This document shows positions 1 to 6,519 of a stretch of 11,813 nucleotides of DNA, in pieces. A model generated the notes under the pieces. It had not been told where the DNA came from and did no database searches. It worked only from the letters and a program-made list of their open reading frames with translations. The stretch's first letter is position 1. Every line of letters begins with the position of its first letter. The DNA lies in the NCBI GenBank assembly GCA_020793555.1, contig DQIO01000268.1, positions 1 through 11,813 on the forward strand, read 5' to 3'. Source of the DNA: Methanosarcinaceae archaeon. GTDB taxonomy: Archaea; Halobacteriota; Methanosarcinia; Methanosarcinales; Methanosarcinaceae. Made by a program: the position numbers and the translations under genes.

Positions 1-152
1 GCGAGGAAGTAAGCAAAGGTCTCGTTGTAGACTATGATGCTAGCGGAAAGGTCGTTGGAATAGAGGTACTTAACGTAAAGGAAAAATTCAAAATGGAAGA
101 TATGATCGGTCTTAAAATAGAAATGCCTACAATTGCAAATGTGGTGGCATAA
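1..152 (+). CDS. DUF2283 family protein, C-terminal part (5' end outside window)
   Basis: The open frame enters from the left edge (first full codon at base 3) and stops at 150-152, giving 49 residues. It contains the DUF2283 signature: VVDYD, then a Gly turn (ASGKVVGIEVLNV), a pattern of two short beta strands ending in a G-I-E-h-L motif. Known of the family: small single-domain proteins of about 60-80 residues, often encoded next to a DUF4258 partner in what look like toxin-antitoxin-type modules; no biochemical role is firmly established. Here the tail is longer than usual after the core (about 24 residues). Its partner, if any, would lie upstream of the window. A HicB-like remnant converges on it only 9 bases away, so the locus may have been a toxin-antitoxin cluster (inference). 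Confidence 0.75.
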   Translation, partial: EEVSKGLVVDYDASGKVVGIEVLNVKEKFKMEDMIGLKIEMPTIANVVA

Positions 153-161
153 GAGTTATTC

Positions 162-260
162 TTATGTCTGTGCCGGCCCCTGTGTAACCTCAAGAACGAA
201 TTGGATTTCCTCTTTGATATTCTCCAGAGCGTCTTCTTTTGTATCCTCTTCACGTATCGC
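162..260 (-). pseudogene. HicB-like antitoxin, 3' remnant
   Basis: On the minus strand a 32-codon stretch ends in TAA at 162-164 and reads AIREEDTKEDALENIKEEI followed by QFVLEVTQGPAQT. The T-x-E-x-A-L-x-N-I-x-E-x-I pattern is the helical segment that follows the beta core of HicB-family antitoxins. The N-terminal beta core that should precede it (ending in a P-G-C motif) is absent: the upstream DNA instead encodes PhoU on the other strand. The match is short, so family assignment is moderate. No HicA toxin gene is visible. It converges on the DUF2283 gene with 9 bases between stop codons. I infer a dead fragment left by a deletion whose breakpoint is near 240-262. Confidence 0.5.
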
Positions 261-465
261 GGCAGTGGATGACAGGATCGATGAATTGTTCTATTCGACA
301 TGGCTTGAGTTAATTGGCATGATGATCGAAGACCCGACTATAATCAACAATGCATCTCATCTGCTGTTTACATTGCGATATCTCGAACGCATCGGCGACC
401 ATGCGAGCAACATCTGCGAAAGCGTTGTGTATATGGTCACGGCTGAGAGGGTGGAATTGAATTAG
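259..465 (+). pseudogene. phoU: PhoU phosphate-signalling regulator, C-terminal remnant
   Basis: From about base 259 the plus frame encodes about 68 residues typical of the end of PhoU: AAVDDRIDELFYST, then LLFTLRYLERIGDHASNICE, then SVVYMVTAERVELN. The YLERIGDHA segment is the conserved metal-binding helix motif of the second three-helix half. Known of the family: PhoU proteins are about 210-220 residues, form two three-helix bundles and regulate Pst phosphate uptake. Only the last third is present. The same frame stays open back to 133, but the upstream residues are not PhoU-like and lie antisense to the HicB-like remnant. No pst genes are visible. Most likely a non-functional fragment fused to foreign DNA at about 260. 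Confidence 0.75.
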
Positions 466-545
466 TGTGGTTTGGTGGATACAGGCTTTTTGTATAAAGT
501 CGGGATATATTACGATTTTTAAGACAAATCTGTTGAGTTATACAA
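466..545. other. Short gap between convergent gene tails
   Basis: AT-rich stretch between the PhoU stop and the stop of the minus-strand remnant. I see no strong hairpin, promoter or RNA gene in it. Confidence 0.4.
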
Positions 546-647
546 TTAGAATTCGTCAATGACTCTGGATTTAGTCACCAGCCCAAATTTTGCTACGGTC
601 AAATCTGGTGCATCGAAAGGATGCTTTGTTACTATTGTTATTTTTTT
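546..647 (-). pseudogene. Unrecognised protein, 3' remnant
   Basis: A minus-strand frame ends in TAA at 546-548 and is open for about 33 codons. It contains protein-like sequence (KHPFDAPDLTVAKFG, then LVTKSRVIDEF) with no in-frame Met, Val or Leu start having a ribosome binding site. It runs into the T-rich 3' end of the membrane-protein gene, whose stop at 638 lies just inside the overlap. I do not recognise the family. The balanced composition and well-formed charged/hydrophobic alternation suggest a genuine C-terminus rather than chance, but at this length chance cannot be excluded. It would be the fourth gene tail in the first 650 bases. Confidence 0.3.
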
Positions 648-1690
648 TTAATCGGTGGAACTATTGGTTTACTCAAAATATCTGTTTCGATTTTTTGGTT
701 GCCAAAAACATCTGTGTCGATTTCGGGATTTCCAAAAACATCTGTATCTACTTTATCATTTCCAAAAATATCTGTATCAGCTTTCCAACCAAACAAACTA
801 TTATTACGATAGGTTCTACCGTCTTGTTTAATGATTCGTTCATTTGTTTTTTGATCATACTTTCTTCCATCATTTGGAACACGACCATCGTTTGGGTCAC
901 GCTGTTTTCCATATTTTTGCTCATATTCATAACGGCCCCATAATTGGATGATTTTATATAAGACATATAAAGCAATTACGAATAATACCAAATATACAAC
1001 AGCAACTAACAATATAACTGCTGCAGATATTAAAAGAATTATAAGACTTATTGTTATGGATATAACAAGAATCAGTGAAACAATTTTTATTCCAGCCTTT
1101 AAACGAGAATCTTGAATTTTATCAATATATTTGAAAATTTTAATTACAACAAAAGAAAACAGTTTAACGATTCCGTCACGAGATAAACGTTTAATATCTT
1201 TTGTTTTATATTCAGAATTTTTATTAAGACACCAGTTTTCAACACGACTATTTATTGAATCTGCAAATTCTATTTTTACAAACCCTAATAGTAATCCGAA
1301 TGAAAAGATTAGTATAATAACTAGCATATATAATGGAATGAGATCAACTGCTGCCACTATGAATAACATTAAAAAATAAGTTATTGCTAAAGTGATTGAA
1401 GTTAAGATGATTAGTGAATCAATTTTTATTCCTATTTTCAAACGGGCGTCTTCTATTTTATCGATACATTCAAAAATTTTGGCTACAATAGACGAACTTA
1501 TTTCAATAAATTTTTTAAATGAAAAACCACTAATATCTTTTATCTCACCCTCTAGTTTTTTTTTATGGAACCAATTTTCTAAGCCATTTATTTTTTTATC
1601 TATTAATTCCAATTGCAAAAAACCAACTATTAGTCCAATTACTAATAGAATAAGATAAAGGATGATAATTAGTGGTATCATTAAATTCAC
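638..1690 (-). CDS. Membrane protein with 113-residue tandem duplication and 10-residue repeat tail
   Basis: 350 residues; family not recognised. Residues about 5-117 and 118-230 are an internal tandem duplication in exact register at offset 113: ENW at 38 and 151, IDKIEDARLKIGIKI at 76 and IDKIQDSRLKAGIKI at 189. Each unit has hydrophobic membrane segments flanking a charged, largely helical linker, so the whole has about four or five membrane segments (near 4-26, 92-116, 119-140 and 203-247). Residues 251-300 are hydrophilic, with a short PNDGR duplication. Residues 305-344 are four 10-residue repeats of the form DTDhFGNxxh. The GTG start at 1690 has GGAG four bases upstream; an in-frame ATG three codons later is the alternative. 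It begins 22 bases after the stop of the secreted M23 protein, so the two are very likely co-transcribed. A role anchoring or assisting that protein is only a guess from position. Confidence 0.85.
   Translation of the reverse strand: MNLMIPLIIILYLILLVIGLIVGFLQLELIDKKINGLENWFHKKKLEGEIKDISGFSFKKFIEISSSIVAKIFECIDKIEDARLKIGIKIDSLIILTSITLAITYFLMLFIVAAVDLIPLYMLVIILIFSFGLLLGFVKIEFADSINSRVENWCLNKNSEYKTKDIKRLSRDGIVKLFSFVVIKIFKYIDKIQDSRLKAGIKIVSLILVISITISLIILLISAAVILLVAVVYLVLFVIALYVLYKIIQLWGRYEYEQKYGKQRDPNDGRVPNDGRKYDQKTNERIIKQDGRTYRNNSLFGWKADTDIFGNDKVDTDVFGNPEIDTDVFGNQKIETDILSKPIVPPIKKK
659..778 (-). repeat. Four 30-bp tandem repeats coding for 10-residue units
   Basis: Coding tandem repeat at the 3' end of the membrane-protein gene. 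The units read DTDIFGNDKV, DTDVFGNPEI, DTDVFGNQKI and ETDILSKPIV. The first three are close at the DNA level, while the last has drifted. The period is exactly 30 bp, so copy number can change without a frameshift. Confidence 0.85.
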
Positions 1691-1712
1691 TATTCTCCTA
1701 CGTTTTCTGATC

Positions 1713-4229
1713 TTACTTGAATATATTCATTATTATAGATCTAAAATATTCAGTGATATCATGGATATTGATTATCCCATCTTTATTTAAGTCCACATTT
1801 GAATCATATTTTAATTCATTATCGTTTGACCCATACTTTTCTATGATGCTAATTATTACACCCGCATTTGTATTTTCATCATTAACATTAGCGTTGGTAC
1901 TGGCTGTTGTTGTAATTGATGGGATTGTTGATTCATTGTAGAATTGTTGATTTGATGGCCTATATACTCCAATATCATCGTCACCATCACCATCCCAATC
2001 ACCCAGTACTGGATAATCGCCAATTTTCCCATATGTATAGGGTTGTAATTCACCATCTGGTCCAATTACACCAAAATCATGCTGATCGCCTGTTAAATCC
2101 CGATCGAAATAGAATGCATTGGTGTTTGGATGTTTTGAATCGGGGTATCTGAAAACTCCAATCTCATCTTTTCCATCACCATTCCAATCACCAATAAATG
2201 GTATATCGCCTGTCTCTCCAAAAGGAACATCTTGATATGAATCGGCGGAGGATTTATCCAAATCCAATTTGTAAAGATAAAATACATTATTTTCAGGATT
2301 AAATCCACCAATATCATCATAGCCGTCCCCATCCCAATCACCTGCAATAGGAATATTCATAGGATAAGAGCCAAAATATATGCGCTTGTCTGCATCTCCA
2401 GCTTCGTCAGGCAAATCATTCCAATCGCGGGTTATCAAATAAAATCTCGACACTCCATCTTCATCTTTAGGGCGAAATACTCCAATCTCATCTGTACCAT
2501 CTTTATCCCAATCACCAATTACAGGTATATCAGTGCTGAGACCAAATTGAACTGTTTTTGAACCGAATGTAAACTTTGATGTACTTGAATCAAAAGTACC
2601 GGTAATATCCTTCTTGTTTTCAGATCCATAGAGATTGCCGGAAAGATAGAATAGTCTAGATTTTTGATTTTCTTTGATAAAAATTATTGGATTATACGTC
2701 TTTTCTTCTACGGATTCTTTGTTAGGCAATGATAAATAAGGATGTGAACCTGCTATATCTTTTTCGATTTGAAAATGTAAATGATATCCCCCTCCAGAAC
2801 CAAATGAATAACCTGTATTTCCTGATTTCCCGATTAACTCTCCTTTCTCAATTAACCCTCCTTTCTTAATTAACTCTCCTTTCTCATTTACACTTGGAAT
2901 ACTACCACTTTTAAAATGTCCATACACTGAATAGAATATCCCAATGCCGGGAATATCATGTTTCAATACAATATGTGCGCCGAAATCTTTGGTATCTTTT
3001 GTTCCGGTCCTCTGTATTTCAAATACACTTCCATCTGCAATAGCATATATGGGTGTGCCTTCTGGTAAAGCGATATCGACTCCTGCATGGTCGCCGGTTC
3101 CCTCACACCCACTATTATAATTTCCCGTCCACACAGTAGAATATTTAAATTGTTGTGTTATTGCACACCCATTATATTCCATTTCCATATTTTTTACTGG
3201 CATTTCAAGTAAATATGTACCATAAGATATAGGCGTTAGATCTGGTGCTGGCGTCACGGGTTCAATTGAAGGATTACTAAAACCAACCGGTCCGATATTT
3301 GCATTTTGGTCTGCAAATTCAATATTGACTATATTATCAGTATTAATTTCTAGACTATCAATAGCCGTTTTTGAGACATCTACGACTCGCCCTGTTGTTT
3401 CATGGGGTCCCCAATCTTTAACTGCTAATATAACTTGTTTGCCATTTTTTGGATTCGTAACAAGTATTTTTTTATCATGCCACCATTCTTTGGCTTCTAG
3501 CTTTTCAGACATTGTGGCACCATTTACATAAGGCCAACGCATTGCTACATACCAATATTTTGTTGCATCATCATTTCCACAATTCTCCCCTAACAACTCG
3601 CCCCATGCAGCACCATCACAATATCCAGTTACATCTCTTGAACTGAACCATGATATTTTTCCAACAGTTGACGGTAATTGATGAAGAGGTTCTATATTAT
3701 TCAATTCTGAATTTAATCGTATATAATCAAATCCGAATGCATCACCACTGTCATTTTCGGTTGGATTTCCATAATTAGCAGGATCAATCCTGAGGCCGGT
3801 AACAACTCCCTTCCAAAATGCATTTCCTGACATTGGAATAGAATATTCATGCCATTCAGTACCTGTGATAACTGCAAAATCTACTTTCTTGTCTTCAGAA
3901 AACCCCGGTGAATCGACAGTCTCAAAATAGATTGCCCCAGTACCGTCAGGACAATTACTCGACATTTTGATCTCTAAATTGGTTGCTGTGGACACATCAA
4001 GGGAAATCCCATGAATCTCAATTCTTGGATCTGGTCCTGTAGGATCAATAATAAAAAGACCATCGTTTTGAACATTTGTAACCTCATTTAATGTCCCAGC
4101 ATTATATGCCACCCAACCCTGTGCATCTTGAGGAGTATTAAATTCCCATGATTGAGCGGATGCGATTGTAGTCAGATACAAAAATAATAAGATAATTGTT
4201 GCCAATTTTACTAAATTGTTTGATTTCAT
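1713..4229 (-). CDS. Secreted multidomain M23 metallopeptidase with RlpA-like, propeller-type and dockerin-like domains
   Basis: 838 residues. Residues 1-25 are a signal peptide ending ASA^Q. Residues 26-175 resemble a beta-sandwich carbohydrate-binding domain. Residues about 190-306 look like an RlpA/expansin-type double-psi barrel (WGELLGENCG, KDWGP, VVDVSKTAIDSL). Residues about 375-490 are an M23 (LytM) peptidase with all expected ligands: H381-x3-D385, YGH at 436-438 and HLH at 483-485, so it should bind zinc. Residues 520-765 carry four GDWDxDG calcium-binding-type repeats (near 572, 630, 680, 743), each followed by D/E-x-I-G. Residues 809-832 form one dockerin-like loop (DLNKDGIINIHDI). 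Known of the family: M23 enzymes cut peptide cross-links of bacterial peptidoglycan. Methanosarcinal archaea lack peptidoglycan, so a bacterial target or an S-layer/matrix role is inferred. AAGGAA lies eight bases before the ATG. First gene of an operon with the membrane protein. Confidence 0.88.
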   Translation of the reverse strand: MKSNNLVKLATIILLFLYLTTIASAQSWEFNTPQDAQGWVAYNAGTLNEVTNVQNDGLFIIDPTGPDPRIEIHGISLDVSTATNLEIKMSSNCPDGTGAIYFETVDSPGFSEDKKVDFAVITGTEWHEYSIPMSGNAFWKGVVTGLRIDPANYGNPTENDSGDAFGFDYIRLNSELNNIEPLHQLPSTVGKISWFSSRDVTGYCDGAAWGELLGENCGNDDATKYWYVAMRWPYVNGATMSEKLEAKEWWHDKKILVTNPKNGKQVILAVKDWGPHETTGRVVDVSKTAIDSLEINTDNIVNIEFADQNANIGPVGFSNPSIEPVTPAPDLTPISYGTYLLEMPVKNMEMEYNGCAITQQFKYSTVWTGNYNSGCEGTGDHAGVDIALPEGTPIYAIADGSVFEIQRTGTKDTKDFGAHIVLKHDIPGIGIFYSVYGHFKSGSIPSVNEKGELIKKGGLIEKGELIGKSGNTGYSFGSGGGYHLHFQIEKDIAGSHPYLSLPNKESVEEKTYNPIIFIKENQKSRLFYLSGNLYGSENKKDITGTFDSSTSKFTFGSKTVQFGLSTDIPVIGDWDKDGTDEIGVFRPKDEDGVSRFYLITRDWNDLPDEAGDADKRIYFGSYPMNIPIAGDWDGDGYDDIGGFNPENNVFYLYKLDLDKSSADSYQDVPFGETGDIPFIGDWNGDGKDEIGVFRYPDSKHPNTNAFYFDRDLTGDQHDFGVIGPDGELQPYTYGKIGDYPVLGDWDGDGDDDIGVYRPSNQQFYNESTIPSITTTASTNANVNDENTNAGVIISIIEKYGSNDNELKYDSNVDLNKDGIINIHDITEYFRSIIMNIFK
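2832..2885 (-). repeat. Three 18-bp tandem repeats inside the M23 domain
   Basis: Within the M23 coding region, residues 449-466 read EKGELI, KKGGLI, EKGELI, followed by GKSGNTG. This is the usual M23 loop 'G-x-x-V-K-K-G-x-x-I-G' copied in tandem. The DNA units are nearly identical, consistent with replication slippage. Confidence 0.85.
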
Positions 4230-4378
4230 GTTCTTGATTCCTTTTTATGTTTGATCTTAGTTCCACCAATGTCTAGATCAGTTTTATCCGTTGGAGCCTC
4301 TTAGATTCACGTCATATTCTTCCCATCAATCACACACTACAAGTATGTCAACTATAGCAGATGCCCCGATTTTATCAC
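4230..4378. promoter_or_regulatory. Intergenic region upstream of the M23 operon
   Basis: This 149-bp gap separates two minus-strand operons and should hold the promoter of the M23 gene. An A/T-rich GGATAAAAC stretch (4281-4289 on the minus strand) is the best TATA-like candidate, about 50 bases before the ATG. There is no strong hairpin. Confidence 0.3.
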
Positions 4379-4981
4379 TCAAATCTCTTCCACTATTTGT
4401 TCACCGAAAGCATCTTCATATGCAACTGCATAAATCGCGAAGACCAGAGGTGTAATAAGCACCGTGCCAATTCCAAATGATATACCGCCTAAAATAGATA
4501 AGATTGACACTAAAATAACGTTCAGAATCACATAATTCCAAATTCCTCGCTTCGAACTCATTCTTTTGTTTAGTTTCATAGCCTCAAACACACCAATATT
4601 CTTATCTAAAATAAGTAATTCGACAAAAAAGAACCATGATATAAAAATCAGTCCTGGAATTATAAGGAAGAAAAAACCAATACCAATGATTGCTTTAGTT
4701 AAATAGAACACTATAACTATAGGGATAAATCGATTAAAGCCTTTAAAAATATCAAATACCTTCACATCCTTTCCCCTAATTTTCTCAACAAAAATCAACA
4801 TGTATCCGGCTAACAGAGGACCAAATAGAATTGAAAATGATGCAATTGAAACGACCCAAAAAAGAATTGAAGCAACTATAAAAGTTCCAGCCGATTGTTT
4901 GAATAGATTGAAACCTTCCTTAAAATAATCTCCCATATCAGGAGAGGACGTATTATATTTAATCATATTATTACTGCTCAT
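4379..4981 (-). CDS. Polytopic membrane protein, DUF975/GDPD-membrane-domain-like
   Basis: 200 residues from the ATG at 4981. That start is chosen because GAGGTG sits six bases upstream; a GTG three codons earlier would overlap the binding site. After a short polar N-terminus (DMGDYFKEGFNLFKQSAG) there are about five or six membrane segments, separated by patterns seen in DUF975-like proteins: GYMLIFVEKIRGKDVKVFDI, the FKGFNRF loop, FLIIPGLIF, and an AMKLNKRMS helix after LLILDK. Known of the family: integral membrane proteins of unknown function related to the membrane domain of some glycerophosphodiester phosphodiesterases. It has no catalytic domain. It starts 19 bases after the stop of the TPR gene, with the same type of binding site and spacing, so the pair forms an operon. 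Confidence 0.8.
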   Translation of the reverse strand: MSSNNMIKYNTSSPDMGDYFKEGFNLFKQSAGTFIVASILFWVVSIASFSILFGPLLAGYMLIFVEKIRGKDVKVFDIFKGFNRFIPIVIVFYLTKAIIGIGFFFLIIPGLIFISWFFFVELLILDKNIGVFEAMKLNKRMSSKRGIWNYVILNVILVSILSILGGISFGIGTVLITPLVFAIYAVAYEDAFGEQIVEEI

Positions 4982-4987
4982 TGTAAA

Positions 4988-4993
4988 CACCTC
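4988..4993 (-). promoter_or_regulatory. Ribosome binding site GAGGTG deciding the start at 4981
   Basis: GAGGTG is complementary to the archaeal 16S 3' end and lies six bases before ATG at 4981. It overlaps the upstream GTG candidate at 4990, which argues against that start. Confidence 0.7.
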
Positions 4994-5000
4994 TAATTTG

Positions 5001-6191
5001 TTATGTAACTACCATTGTCTCTAACGTATTATTTAGTTCCTTAATTTTATTTTCTTTTACATTTATATCTTTATCAATATCCTCAACTACTTCCCATATA
5101 TTTGATATTGAATCTATCATAAAACCTTCTGTCTTGAAAGATCCCCATAATATTTCACCGAAATCTTTAATGGCACTTTTTTTCTGGGTTCCAAAATTAT
5201 ACAAATCCAGTTTGAATTTTCCTTGTTTCGCAGCCGATGAAACTGCGCCACCTAATTTTGCTAAAAAACCTGTTTTTTTCACCTTGCTTTTTTCCGTCAC
5301 GATATCAGTATTTGTTTTATCTATAAGGGTGTCTAAAGCCAAAATATCATCTAATTTTGTTTTTATATCAGGCGTAAAATTATAATCAGTGGCGATACAT
5401 TCCGAATACGCGATTTCTCCGGCTTCAATGAATTTATCATTGCGCTTTTTGATATGATTTTTAATTTCGGAATTTAATGTAGCAATTTGTCTTTTTAGTT
5501 CTTCGTCATTATTTTTTTGGGTTTTAATTTCTGTTCCCCGTATACTCTTTATTTTTGCAAGACATTCCATAGCACCATCATAGTTTTCAAGTTTTTCTAA
5601 ACCATTATATTTCCCTACCCATGCTGTATCAATGTTTGGGTCTATTTCAATGGCTTGGTTAAAACTTACGATTGCCTCTTCGTACGCATTTAAATGCATA
5701 AGTGAAACACCTTTGTAATTCCATGCATCATAATGCCAAGATTGATAGGCTGGAGTAGGATTTACCATTTCAATCTCAAGGGCTTTATTAAAACAATACA
5801 CCGATTCCGTGTAATCTTTTATGAACTGAGTGCTCAAACCTTTGAGATAATAAATCTCAGCGTTTTCCTCTAATTCGAGACGTGCATCAAAACATTTTAT
5901 TGCCTCTTTTGGATTTTTATCAATAATGATCCTTCCTTTTGCATCCAACGCCATGTAATTTTCAGGATCTAATTCAATTGCCTTTTCATAAGATTCCAAT
6001 GCTTTTAGCTTCTCATCAATATCTTTATACACATTTCCCAAAAGCCACCATAGATTTGATTCATTCGGATTTTCATCAATTAACTTTTTAAGACCAATTA
6101 TCGCTTCTGCAGGATCTCTTTCAATAAGATCCATTCCTTCAGTAAAAAGATCTCCATTTATTCTTTTAAGAAAGTCTGTACCACCATTCAT
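5001..6191 (-). CDS. TPR and coiled-coil protein
   Basis: 396 residues. Residues about 45-217 contain tetratricopeptide repeats. The clearest are LWWLLGNVYKDIDEKLKALE ending AIELDPEN (about 47-78), AEIYYLKGLSTQFIKDYTES (111-140) and YDAWNYKGVSLMHLNAYEEA ending AIEIDPN (154-186), with weaker units between. Residues 225-300 are charged and predicted helical or coiled-coil. Residues 303-350 hold a Gly/Ala-rich KKTGFLAKLGGAVSSAAKQG segment and a short IKDFGEILWGSF helix, and the end is again coiled-coil. There is no signal peptide or membrane segment, so it is cytoplasmic. TPRs are protein-binding scaffolds; the partner is unknown. Being first in an operon with a membrane protein suggests it works at the membrane (inference). 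AGGTG lies six bases before the ATG. Confidence 0.85.
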   Translation of the reverse strand: MNGGTDFLKRINGDLFTEGMDLIERDPAEAIIGLKKLIDENPNESNLWWLLGNVYKDIDEKLKALESYEKAIELDPENYMALDAKGRIIIDKNPKEAIKCFDARLELEENAEIYYLKGLSTQFIKDYTESVYCFNKALEIEMVNPTPAYQSWHYDAWNYKGVSLMHLNAYEEAIVSFNQAIEIDPNIDTAWVGKYNGLEKLENYDGAMECLAKIKSIRGTEIKTQKNNDEELKRQIATLNSEIKNHIKKRNDKFIEAGEIAYSECIATDYNFTPDIKTKLDDILALDTLIDKTNTDIVTEKSKVKKTGFLAKLGGAVSSAAKQGKFKLDLYNFGTQKKSAIKDFGEILWGSFKTEGFMIDSISNIWEVVEDIDKDINVKENKIKELNNTLETMVVT

Positions 6192-6197
6192 TCTTTA

Positions 6198-6202
6198 CAC
6201 CT
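6198..6202 (-). promoter_or_regulatory. Ribosome binding site AGGTG of the TPR gene
   Basis: AGGTG with a six-base spacer to ATG at 6191, the same arrangement as the next gene in the operon. Confidence 0.6.
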
Positions 6203-6310
6203 ACCTAATTATTGAAATGTTCTGGTCATTGAAGTGGTTTTCATAGTTATTTCATTGACTTTCCACACAATGAACAAGTTGAACGCCCACGTGCACATGA
6301 TTAACAACTA

Positions 6311-6320
6311 AAGTGCTCTT
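6311..6320. repeat. Target-site duplication, left copy
   Basis: AAGTGCTCTT, identical to 6510-6519, directly abuts the left terminal inverted repeat. Confidence 0.9.
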
Positions 6321-6509
6321 CATTGGTGTTCGGTTAAGAGATGAATCGTGATAAATAGCATACATCCATTGAACTGATTTAAAAATGTCTGAATGACAAA
6401 ACCAATAACATATGCCAACTTCATATTTTAATTAGAAATGTGCACTTGGTTGCTTTTATCTAAAAACATTAGCAATAAGCCAATCAAACTTCTTAACCGA
6501 ACACCAATG
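6321..6509. mobile_element. 189-bp MITE (non-autonomous transposable element)
   Basis: The ends are a perfect 19-bp terminal inverted repeat, CATTGGTGTTCGGTTAAGA at 6321-6339 and its reverse complement at 6491-6509. The flanks are an exact 10-bp direct repeat, AAGTGCTCTT (6311-6320 and 6510-6519). The interior is AT-rich and codes for nothing recognisable, so it must be mobilised by a transposase elsewhere. A 10-bp duplication fits IS4-type elements among others; the parent family is not identified here. It sits inside the zinc-finger pseudogene. Confidence 0.88.
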
Positions 6510-6519
6510 AAGTGCTCTT
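6510..6519. repeat. Target-site duplication, right copy
   Basis: AAGTGCTCTT directly abuts the right terminal inverted repeat and equals the left copy with no mismatch. Confidence 0.9.

Noticed and set aside
32..301. 89-residue minus-strand open frame at the left end
   Set aside because: It is Arg/His/Ser-rich shadow sequence; the HicB-like signal is in a different minus-strand frame.
659..778. Possible CRISPR-like array
   Set aside because: The units are contiguous with no spacers, and the period is an exact multiple of three inside a coding frame.
590..943. 117-residue plus-strand open frame rich in Ile, Phe and Cys
   Set aside because: It is antisense to the repeat tail of the membrane protein; its own apparent repeats simply mirror the 30-bp coding repeats.
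6321..6509. The inverted repeat as a regulatory hairpin or attachment site
   Set aside because: The exact 10-bp direct repeats at both outer edges and the split gene around it fit transposition much better.
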